Below, in pieces: positions 17,635 through 24,997 of a DNA stretch of 43,723 bases; within the stretch, counting starts at the first letter, position 1; the number at the start of each line of letters is the position of its first letter. Both the position numbers and the translations under genes were made by a program. Source of the DNA: an uncultured Bacilli bacterium (GTDB lineage Bacteria; Bacillota_I; Bacilli_A; RF39; UBA660); contig CAKOXP010000013.1 of NCBI GenBank assembly GCA_934130175.1, positions 1-43,723 on the forward strand, given 5' to 3'. The notes below the pieces were generated by a model that was not told the DNA's origin, searched no databases, and saw nothing but the letters and a program-made list of their open reading frames with translations.

Positions 17635-19194
17635 ATGAAAAAAGTAGTTATAATAGGAGCAGGTCCAGCAGGACTTACAGCGGCATATGAATTATTAAAG
17701 AAAAGTAAAGATTATGAAGTAATTATTTTAGAAGAAGATAAAAGTGTAGGTGGAATTTCAAAGACTATTAATTATAAAGAAAACAGAATGGATCTTGGAG
17801 GACATAGATTCTTTACTAAAAATCAAAGAATAAAAGATTTATGGCTAGAAATATTACCTATTCAGGGAAAAGATTCTTATGATGATAAAAAACTAAAGAA
17901 GCATAAAGAATTAGTAAAAAATGGACCAGATCCTGAAAAAGAAGATAATGTAATGTTAATAAGAAATAGAGTATCTAGAATCTTTTATCATAATAAATTT
18001 TTTGACTATCCAGTAACGTTCAACTTTAAAACAATAAAGAACTTAGGTTTTATTAATACAATTATTTGTGGATTTAGTTATTTAAGATATAAAATTTTTA
18101 AAAGAAAAGAAAATAACTTGGAAGATTTTTATATTAATCGTTTTGGTAAGAAACTTTATTCAATGTTTTTTGAAGGATATACAGAAAAAGTTTGGGGAAG
18201 AAGTCCTAAAAATATTTCTAAAGAGTGGGGATATCAAAGAGTAAAAGGTATTTCTATTACAGCCGTTTTAAAGGATTATTTCTTAAGAGTATTTAAAATC
18301 AAAAATAAGAATAAAGAAGCGTCATTAATAGAACAATTTTATTACCCTAAATATGGTCCTGGAGAGTTATATGAACAAATGGCTAAAAAAATTGTAAAGA
18401 TGGGTGGAGTTATAAAGAAAAATTCTAAAGTTATATCTATAAGAAAGACTAAAAATAAGATTACTAGTGTAAAATATATGGATAATGATAAAGAGTATAC
18501 TTTAGACGTTGATTATTTAATTTCATCTATGCCTATCAAAGACTTAGTTTCAAGTTTAAATAATGTTTCTAAAGATGTAAAAGCTGTTTCTGATAATTTA
18601 CCATATAGAGACTTTATTACTGTTGGAGTCTTAGTAGATTCTCTTTCGATAAAAAATAAGACTAATATTAAAACAATTAATGATAATATTCCTGATTGTT
18701 GGTTATATATACAAGATCCTAGAGTAAAATTAGGAAGAATTCAAATATTCAATAATTGGTCACCTTATATGGTAAAAGATGTAGATAATAAGGTTTTTCT
18801 TGGACTCGAGTATTTTTGTAGTGAAGGTGATGACTTTTGGAACTTAAGTGATAAGAAAATAAAACAGTTAGCAGAATCTGAGTTAAGAAAAATGAATTTG
18901 ATAGATAGTAAAATTATAGATAGTTGTTGTTATCGGGTAAAAAAAGCTTATCCTGCTTATTTTGATAGCTATAAAGATTTTGAGGTTGTAAAAAAATATT
19001 TACTAAATATATCTAATTTATATTGTATCGGTAGAAATGGACAACATCGTTACAATAATATGGATCACTCCATGATGACAGGAATAATGACAGTTGACTG
19101 TATTTTGAATAATAGTTCTAAAATGGATGTATGGAGTGTTAATACTGATAAGAATTATCATGAGGATAATATAAATAAGAATAAAAAAATGTAA
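17635..19194 (+). CDS. FAD/NAD(P)-dependent oxidoreductase, UDP-galactopyranose-mutase/HemY-like fold
   Basis: 519 residues from the ATG at 17635; the open frame extends upstream into the previous gene but the protein clearly begins MKKVVIIGAGPAGLTAAYEL, a Rossmann FAD-binding start with GAGPAG at residues 8-13. Further family marks are GGISKT near 46 and DLGGHRFFTK near 64. The C-terminal NRYNNMDHSMMTG-like segment (RYNNMDHSMMTGI) carries the second FAD-binding region. Proteins of this type (COG1232-like) occur in glycan gene clusters and are related to UDP-galactopyranose mutase, protoporphyrinogen oxidase and amine oxidases. A role in modifying a nucleotide or lipid-linked sugar for the adjacent GT-C proteins is likely; the exact reaction is not readable. 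Confidence 0.75.
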   Translation: MKKVVIIGAGPAGLTAAYELLKKSKDYEVIILEEDKSVGGISKTINYKENRMDLGGHRFFTKNQRIKDLWLEILPIQGKDSYDDKKLKKHKELVKNGPDPEKEDNVMLIRNRVSRIFYHNKFFDYPVTFNFKTIKNLGFINTIICGFSYLRYKIFKRKENNLEDFYINRFGKKLYSMFFEGYTEKVWGRSPKNISKEWGYQRVKGISITAVLKDYFLRVFKIKNKNKEASLIEQFYYPKYGPGELYEQMAKKIVKMGGVIKKNSKVISIRKTKNKITSVKYMDNDKEYTLDVDYLISSMPIKDLVSSLNNVSKDVKAVSDNLPYRDFITVGVLVDSLSIKNKTNIKTINDNIPDCWLYIQDPRVKLGRIQIFNNWSPYMVKDVDNKVFLGLEYFCSEGDDFWNLSDKKIKQLAESELRKMNLIDSKIIDSCCYRVKKAYPAYFDSYKDFEVVKKYLLNISNLYCIGRNGQHRYNNMDHSMMTGIMTVDCILNNSSKMDVWSVNTDKNYHEDNINKNKKM

Positions 19195-19219
19195 AATTTG
19201 TCAATTACTTTGAAAATTA

Positions 19220-19248
19220 TTGACTTTTAAAAGAAAGATATGTAATAT
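19220..19248 (+). promoter_or_regulatory. Promoter of the first VirB2-like gene
   Basis: TTGACT (19220-19225), a 17-base spacer and TAATAT (19243-19248) sit 26 bases before the ATG at 19274. The -35 lies in the right arm of a weak inverted repeat (GTCAAT at 19200-19205 and ATTGAC at 19219-19224). Confidence 0.65.
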
Positions 19249-19273
19249 ATTATTTAGAGAAGGAGAGGTTATA

Positions 19274-19615
19274 ATGTTAGATTTAGTACAATTCTTAGCT
19301 GCTGATCCATGTCAAGGATTAGGACCAATAATAGTTGTAATTAAGGCGGTATTTAAGTTAATCCAATTTGCTATTCCAATAGCTTTAGTATTATTTGGTA
19401 CTATTGACTTAGGAAAAGCTGTTATATCAAGTGATGAAAAAGAAGTAAAAAAGGCTCAGAGTACATTAATTAAACGTTGTATTTATGCTGTTGCTATTTT
19501 CTTTATTGTTACATTAGTTACATTAATTATGAACATTGTTGCTAAAGGTGTAGCAGATGATAGCGCTAATGGTGCTGATACATCTAGTTGGGCAACTTGC
19601 TGGAATTCAAAATAA
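19274..19615 (+). CDS. VirB2/TrbC-like small two-helix membrane protein, copy 1
   Basis: 113 residues; the ATG at 19274 follows AAGGAGAGG (19260-19268). An upstream TTG frame start falls on the promoter and is excluded. Two membrane helices (about 18-42 and 66-92) are joined by a short charged loop with DLGKAVISSDEKEVKKAQ, as in VirB2/TrbC-family T4SS subunits. The next gene has the same core: LDFIKAIVSSDEENMKKTQ. Two cysteines (residues 13 and 108) flank the helices. VirB2-type proteins form the T4SS pilus or channel. The gene has its own promoter and a strong terminator, so it is made as a separate, probably abundant, transcript. Confidence 0.68.
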   Translation: MLDLVQFLAADPCQGLGPIIVVIKAVFKLIQFAIPIALVLFGTIDLGKAVISSDEKEVKKAQSTLIKRCIYAVAIFFIVTLVTLIMNIVAKGVADDSANGADTSSWATCWNSK

Positions 19616-19628
19616 TTAAAACAATTAG

Positions 19629-19669
19629 AAAATAAGTAGTGATATTAATTGCTATTTATTTTTTTTTTT
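19629..19669 (+). terminator. Terminator after VirB2-like copy 1, overlapping the next promoter
   Basis: AAAATAAGTAG (19629-19639) pairs with CTATTTATTTT (19652-19662) with one G-U pair, loop of 12 bases, inside a run of T to 19669. The TTGCTA -35 box of the next promoter (19649-19654) lies at the base of the right arm. Confidence 0.78.
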
Positions 19670-19677
19670 GCTATAAT
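19649..19677 (+). promoter_or_regulatory. Promoter of the second VirB2-like gene and T4SS operon
   Basis: TTGCTA (19649-19654), 17 bases that are mostly T, and a perfect TATAAT (19672-19677), 40 bases before the ATG at 19717. The genes from 19717 to 27490 follow with short gaps or overlaps, so it probably drives most of the T4SS-like operon. Confidence 0.68.
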
Positions 19678-19716
19678 TAATTTGGATTATTTTGTAGCAA
19701 GGGTGTGCAATAAATT

Positions 19717-20154
19717 ATGAAGATGAAACTATCAATTATATATATATTATTTATGACTATTTTTACAATAATTCCAAGTAATACATATGCTTTTGGAGTA
19801 AGTACAAATACGAATACAAATTCATATGTACAAATCTTAGATGGTGAAACAATAGATTGCAATGGTGACAATAGTTTATTAGGTAATGTAAATGATGAAA
19901 AATCAGTAGCATGGTTATTACAAAAGTTATTAAATTATATCAAAATACTAGGACCATCAATTGCTATTGTTCTAGGAAGCCTTGATTTTATAAAAGCGAT
20001 AGTTTCATCAGATGAAGAAAATATGAAAAAAACCCAAAAGAGATTTGTTAATAGATTGATAGCAGCAGCATTATTGTTTTTTATTCCCTTGATAGTTGAA
20101 CTTTTATTAGGCTTATTTGGTTTTACTACAAATGTTACTTGCGGATTAAAATAA
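19717..20154 (+). CDS. VirB2/TrbC-like protein with signal peptide, copy 2
   Basis: 145 residues. A signal peptide (MKMKLSIIYILFMTIFTIIP, cleavage near NTYA/FG) is followed by a short Asn/Thr-rich exported segment and two membrane helices (about 72-92 and 112-135) around IKAIVSSDEENMKKTQKRF. This core is shared with the preceding gene, so the two are paralogues, but only this one has a cleavable signal. The layout is that of VirB2/TrbC pre-pilins of T4SS. The ribosome site is the weaker AAGGGTG (19700-19706). It is followed after 19 bases by the VirB6-like gene. Confidence 0.68.
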   Translation: MKMKLSIIYILFMTIFTIIPSNTYAFGVSTNTNTNSYVQILDGETIDCNGDNSLLGNVNDEKSVAWLLQKLLNYIKILGPSIAIVLGSLDFIKAIVSSDEENMKKTQKRFVNRLIAAALLFFIPLIVELLLGLFGFTTNVTCGLK

Positions 20155-20173
20155 TGATTAAGGAGGTAAAAAT

Positions 20174-22318
20174 ATGGTACAGTTATTGTTTGGACTTAGT
20201 ACAGATCTTTCAACGCCATCTTCGATTTGGGATGCCATAAGAAGTTTATTATCAGTGTTTGATCTTGTTGTTTATAAGCTAATTGGTATAGTCTACAATG
20301 TATTATTTAATATTTCAAACGCATCTATAATTAAATCTGACATTGTTAAGGATTTTTTTAGTAGAGTTCAGCTAATACTTGGTATCGTTATGATTTTTAA
20401 GATATCAGTATCATTATTACAATATGTAATAAATCCTGATGCTTTTAATGATAAGAAAACTGGAATGTCTCAAATGATTACAAGAATAGTTGTGATGTTA
20501 GCAATGTTAACTGCAATAGTACCATTAAATATTCCAATTTCAGAAGATGATGAAACCAATAAAACTTATAATTATTATTTGAATCAGCATGGACTTTTAT
20601 TTGGAACTTTATTTTCATTACAGAATAGAGTTTTAGAAAACGGTGTTATTGAAAAACTGGTTTTGGGAAATAGCACCGATGAAAATTACATATTAGAAAA
20701 CGGTGACGAAACTCAAAGTTTAAAACCTTCAGATGATAGAAACCTGGGTGAGGAAATAGCTGTTTATATTTTAAAAGTGTTTATTGATGTAAATAAAAAA
20801 GAGGGTGCTACTGATGAGGAGTTGGAAACCGGTAGTGGCTATATATGTTATGATAAAACTTCGGACAAATTAGACTCAATATTTTCAGATATGCTTTCAA
20901 ACTTAAAAGCCAATGCTATCTTAAGTCCTATATTACCAATGGGTTCAACTTCTTTAATAACATTTCTGAATACTGCAGCTAATGCTATTAATGCTGATAC
21001 ATATAATTATTACAAAATTTATGCAGGCGCAACAAAAGTGTCAGAAATAGTTTCACTAGTTAATGTAAAATGTGGTTCTTCATATGTTTTTGCATATTTT
21101 CCAATTGTGTCAACTATTTGTGGAGCTATTGTATTAATTTTATTCGCAGTTTCGTGTCTTGATGTTGCAATACGTGCTTTGAAATTAGTTATTTTGAGAT
21201 TAATTGCTCCAATTGCAATTATAAGTTATATTGATCCAAAATCAGCCGAAAAAGGAGCTTTTGGAAATTGGTTAAAATTACTTGTTTCAACATATATTGA
21301 TTTATTCTTACGACTAGGAATAATTTACTTTGTTGTTTTCCTAGCTACAAGAATAACAAGTGGTGGATTAGAATTTGGACATGGAGTTGTAGGTGCTATT
21401 TCAGATGTTATTATAATTATAGGATTATTCTATTTTGCTAGACAAGCGCCTAAATTTATATCCGATGCTTTAGGTATAAAAGGATTTGGCACTGGCGTAG
21501 GACTTTCCGGTGTACTTGGAGCAGTAGGGGCACTTATGGGTGGTGCAGGACTTTCAGGTGCAGCTGCAGGATTTATGGATGCATCTAATCAAGCAAGTGA
21601 TGCAGCAGCACAGGGTAAACAAGCACCATCTGCTTACAGTACTCAACGTGATAAAGTTGCTCAGATGTTAACTGGTAAAAAGGATGCTAAAGGCGGTATC
21701 TTGGGTAGAGCTACTGGTGCAATGCAAGATAGAGCTAACTCAAATATGGCTAATCGTGTATTTGGTCTTAACAGAGAAAAAGTTGGTCAAGCTAAAGATT
21801 TGAAATATGCTATGGCCAGTGGTGCTTCAGATGCAAAAGACACATATGATAGATTCATTAAAGGAAATATGAATAGTACAGAGCTAAATTCAATTTTAGA
21901 TTCAGATAGGAATAATTTTGGTAATATGGAACTTGATACCTTCCAGGATTATCTTGCATCTGGTGGTTATGGTATGTCAATTAATCAGAATGGTCAACGT
22001 TTATTTACTGCTACTGATGCTCAAGGAAATATTAGGCAATTATCACAGGACGAGTCTAATAACTTAATAAAAGATTATCTTTCTAAAGATGCAAGTGATA
22101 AAGAAACATTATCTGCTAAACAAAATGCTTGGTATGAGGAAGGTGCTAAAATGCTTGAAGGTATGGGTATTAATGAAACTCTTCAAGAAAAATATAGTGC
22201 TAGAGGAAGAAGAAGAGCCCGTATAATTGGTGATTCTGCTAAGAATTTAGCCGCAAATGGAAGAGCACAAAGAGAATATAAGGTTGAACATCAAAATAGG
22301 GGTACAGGTTGGAATTAA
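20174..22318 (+). CDS. VirB6/TrbL-like polytopic channel protein
   Basis: 714 residues. Membrane helices occur at about residues 30-50, 68-90, 105-122, and in a dense block from about 295 to 430 that includes LKLVILRLIAPIAIISYIDP, the typical core of TrbL/VirB6-like proteins in Gram-positive conjugation systems. A long extracellular loop lies between the third and fourth helices (about 125-290). The last 270 residues are hydrophilic and Ala/Gly/Gln/Asn-rich (AVGALMGGAGLSGAAAGF, then charged helices), predicted cytoplasmic. VirB6 proteins form the inner-membrane channel with VirB3, VirB4 and VirB8. AAGGAGG precedes the ATG. Confidence 0.8.
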   Translation: MVQLLFGLSTDLSTPSSIWDAIRSLLSVFDLVVYKLIGIVYNVLFNISNASIIKSDIVKDFFSRVQLILGIVMIFKISVSLLQYVINPDAFNDKKTGMSQMITRIVVMLAMLTAIVPLNIPISEDDETNKTYNYYLNQHGLLFGTLFSLQNRVLENGVIEKLVLGNSTDENYILENGDETQSLKPSDDRNLGEEIAVYILKVFIDVNKKEGATDEELETGSGYICYDKTSDKLDSIFSDMLSNLKANAILSPILPMGSTSLITFLNTAANAINADTYNYYKIYAGATKVSEIVSLVNVKCGSSYVFAYFPIVSTICGAIVLILFAVSCLDVAIRALKLVILRLIAPIAIISYIDPKSAEKGAFGNWLKLLVSTYIDLFLRLGIIYFVVFLATRITSGGLEFGHGVVGAISDVIIIIGLFYFARQAPKFISDALGIKGFGTGVGLSGVLGAVGALMGGAGLSGAAAGFMDASNQASDAAAQGKQAPSAYSTQRDKVAQMLTGKKDAKGGILGRATGAMQDRANSNMANRVFGLNREKVGQAKDLKYAMASGASDAKDTYDRFIKGNMNSTELNSILDSDRNNFGNMELDTFQDYLASGGYGMSINQNGQRLFTATDAQGNIRQLSQDESNNLIKDYLSKDASDKETLSAKQNAWYEEGAKMLEGMGINETLQEKYSARGRRRARIIGDSAKNLAANGRAQREYKVEHQNRGTGWN

Positions 22319-22337
22319 AATAGGAGTGTGATACATA

Positions 22338-22658
22338 ATGAATTCATATTTGATACCTGCTAATACGAAAAGCGGTAAATTGATTTTAGGAATGTTTAAA
22401 CCTTTTGATTTGATATTATTTGGTTCAGGAGTATGCATGACATTGTTACTGTTAACAATTCTCCCGTTGGAGTCACTTGTTGCCACTGTAATTATAATGT
22501 TACCTGCATTGATAACTGGGGTATTAGTTATTCCAGTTCCTAATTATCACAATATGTTAAATGTCATTGGAGAATTAATTGAGTTTATTACAACTCAAAG
22601 AAATTATGAATGGAAAGGTTGGTGTGTTGGTTATGAAAGAGAAAAAGTCAAAAAATAG
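22338..22658 (+). CDS. PrgI/VirB3-like membrane protein
   Basis: 106 residues with two closely spaced membrane helices (about 24-43 and 47-67) and a C-terminal tail NYHNMLNVIGELIEFITTQR followed by NYEWKGW, the recognisable ending of PrgI-family proteins of Gram-positive T4SSs. PrgI is the VirB3 counterpart and binds the VirB4 ATPase. The gene overlaps the next one by 26 bases. AGGAG precedes the ATG. Confidence 0.82.
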   Translation: MNSYLIPANTKSGKLILGMFKPFDLILFGSGVCMTLLLLTILPLESLVATVIIMLPALITGVLVIPVPNYHNMLNVIGELIEFITTQRNYEWKGWCVGYEREKVKK

Positions 22659-23184
22659 ATCTACAGAAGATTGGTTACCTGTAAGAAATATTCAAAATGG
22701 ATGCATAATAACTTATGGAAATAATAAGGTTAGTGGTGTAAAAATAACTCCTCGAAATATTTTTATCCTTGATGATAATTCTCAAAATAGTATTTTAATA
22801 AGTTTGAAGAATTTTTATAATACTATCGACTTTGAATTTTGGTTAGTTGTTGCAGATAGACCTGTGGATATTTCTGTATATATGTCACAATTACAGCTGT
22901 TGTTAAATAATACTCAAAGTGCAGCAATTAGAAAATTGATTCTGCAAGACTTAGATAAAGGTAATACATTTATTAACAATAATATTGTTGATACAGAATA
23001 CTATATTTTATTTAAAGAAAAAAATGATGATTTAGTTCAAAAGAAAATTAGACTATTGATTAATGGTTTAGCAACTTGTGGATTAAATGCTTCACAAGTT
23101 ACTAACGATGACTTAAGAATAGTCTTAGATAATTTCTTAAATGGGGGAACTACAACAGAATTTGGAACGGTGATGCCAGTATGA
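22633..23184 (+). CDS. Stand-alone VirB4 N-terminal-like protein
   Basis: 183 residues from the ATG at 22633; a longer frame starts at 22579 deep inside the PrgI gene without a ribosome site. The start region STEDWLPVRNIQNGCIITYG resembles the first domain of Gram-positive VirB4/TraE ATPases (a DWLP-x-x-x-I pattern followed by strands). It lacks P-loop motifs. It overlaps PrgI by 26 bases and the VirB4 gene by four bases (ATGA), so all three are translationally coupled. I infer that the VirB4 N-terminal domain is encoded as a separate subunit here. It is soluble and likely sits on the cytoplasmic face of the complex. Confidence 0.62.
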   Translation: MKEKKSKNRSTEDWLPVRNIQNGCIITYGNNKVSGVKITPRNIFILDDNSQNSILISLKNFYNTIDFEFWLVVADRPVDISVYMSQLQLLLNNTQSAAIRKLILQDLDKGNTFINNNIVDTEYYILFKEKNDDLVQKKIRLLINGLATCGLNASQVTNDDLRIVLDNFLNGGTTTEFGTVMPV

Positions 23185-24971
23185 GTATAAGTATAAGAGG
23201 AGAATTAGCTCCTAAAGGTTTAAGTTTTAATGCTAGTGATTTTTTTATAAGCGATAAGTATGCAACTATTTTAACAGTTGTAAGTTTTCCGAGATATATC
23301 CAACCAGGATATTTATCAACATTAACTAGTATGTCAGGTATAAAAATTGTTATTAAACATATCCCAGTTCCATTTTCAACTATGTCTAAAATGCTTAATA
23401 AACAAGTAGCAGATTTAAAAGAAAAATATCAAAGAGAGCACGATCAAGTAATGCGTGAAAGAATTAGGCAGGATGCTGAAAGTTTAGAGTATTACACTTC
23501 AATGCTTGCTGCATCTCAAGCTAGAATTTTTGATTTTCAGATGCACATTATGATTACTGCTGATACTAAAGAAGATTTAGAGTTAAAAAAGGTAAATGTA
23601 AAGAACTATTTAGATGCTATGGAATTAAAGGCAATTTCATTACGTTTTGAACAAGAAAAAGTTCTTAAGTCAATTCTTCCTATTTTCCCATCTCAAGAAA
23701 TAGAAGATAGAATTGGTACTCCAATCCCATCAGTTACCTTGGCTGCTATGTATCCATTCATTTTTGATAGTATAAAAGATCCAGGACTTTCAACTTTACT
23801 TGGTGTTGATTTTTCTGGAGGAGTTATTTTATTTAATCAATTCTTATATAAGCTAAAAAAAGAAAACAACAGAAATAATGCCAATATGATTATTCTTGGT
23901 ACATCAGGTTCAGGAAAATCAACAGCAGCTAAATTAATGCTTAGAACCCATATTAGAAATGGTTGTCAGATAGTTGCAATCGATCCTGAAAATGAGTATT
24001 CAGAAATTACTAGAGCTTTTGGTGGAGATCAAGTTGATATTGGTAAAGGTGGAGAATTTGGTCTTATAAATCCGTTAGAGGTTGTAATTGATGCTGATGA
24101 AGAAGAAATTAAGCAGGGCCTTGGTTATACAATTCTTACTCGTACTTTACAATTTTTAAAGGCTTTTATGAAATATTATGATCCATCTATTCAAGAAGAT
24201 GTCTTAACCATGTTTAGTGAAGTAGTTCAAGATACTTACAAAAGATTTGGAATTGATTTTAATACTGATTTTTCAGGTTTCACTTCTAAAGATTATCCTA
24301 CATTTAGTGATGTTTATGCCACTATTAAAGGACGTTTAATGTCAATGACAGAACAAACTCAAGAACGCGATATTATGGAACGCCTTGAATTAAAGATAAG
24401 ACCAATAGTTAAAGAATTAAAATTTTATTTTGATGGTCATACAACAATAGATGGTAATAGTGATTTTATGGTATTTAATATTAAAGAGTTAATGAATAGT
24501 GATTCGAATGTTAAAAATGCTTTATTCTTTAATGTATTAAAATATGCTTGGGGACTTTGTCTAGATACCAGTGTTGATACTGTATTGATGATTGATGAGG
24601 CTCATGTATTATTAGGTGATCACAACAGTTTGGGAGCAGATTTCTTAGCACAGGTTCAACGACGTGCTAGAAAATATAACACAGGTACAATTATAATAAC
24701 TCAACAACCAAGTGATTTTTCTTCTCCTGATGTTATTACCCAAGGAAAAGCAATTTTTGATAATGCTTCATATTACTTAGTAATGGGACTAAAAAAACAA
24801 GCAGTTGAAGATTTAAGTTTGTTAATTGATTTAAACGAAGGGGAAAAAGAAAGTATAAAAAGATATTCTCAGGGAGAAGCATTGTTTGTATGTGGTAATA
24901 GAAGAATGAGAATTAATGTAGCAGTTACTAAAAATGAATTAGATTCATTTGGTAGCGGAGGAGGATTCTAA
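23181..24971 (+). CDS. virB4: VirB4/TraE-like T4SS ATPase
   Basis: 596 residues. Walker A GTSGSGKST at 240-248, Walker B VLMIDEAH at 468-475 and the downstream RRARKYNTGTIIITQQPSDF (about 489-508) are the standard VirB4 blocks. The N-terminal 230 residues hold the helical VirB4 region with a coiled part (about 70-110). VirB4 energises substrate transfer and subunit assembly in all T4SSs. The protein is shorter than usual at its N-terminus because that part appears to be the separate protein just upstream. Start codon overlaps the upstream stop (ATGA). C-terminus is Gly-rich. Confidence 0.93.
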   Translation: MSISIRGELAPKGLSFNASDFFISDKYATILTVVSFPRYIQPGYLSTLTSMSGIKIVIKHIPVPFSTMSKMLNKQVADLKEKYQREHDQVMRERIRQDAESLEYYTSMLAASQARIFDFQMHIMITADTKEDLELKKVNVKNYLDAMELKAISLRFEQEKVLKSILPIFPSQEIEDRIGTPIPSVTLAAMYPFIFDSIKDPGLSTLLGVDFSGGVILFNQFLYKLKKENNRNNANMIILGTSGSGKSTAAKLMLRTHIRNGCQIVAIDPENEYSEITRAFGGDQVDIGKGGEFGLINPLEVVIDADEEEIKQGLGYTILTRTLQFLKAFMKYYDPSIQEDVLTMFSEVVQDTYKRFGIDFNTDFSGFTSKDYPTFSDVYATIKGRLMSMTEQTQERDIMERLELKIRPIVKELKFYFDGHTTIDGNSDFMVFNIKELMNSDSNVKNALFFNVLKYAWGLCLDTSVDTVLMIDEAHVLLGDHNSLGADFLAQVQRRARKYNTGTIIITQQPSDFSSPDVITQGKAIFDNASYYLVMGLKKQAVEDLSLLIDLNEGEKESIKRYSQGEALFVCGNRRMRINVAVTKNELDSFGSGGGF

Positions 24972-24997
24972 TAAGATTTTCGAAGTAGGTGAGATTT

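Noticed and set aside
19220..19273. Upstream TTG start of the first VirB2-like gene
   Set aside because: The extra region coincides with the -35 and -10 boxes of its promoter; AAGGAGAGG clearly serves the ATG at 19274.
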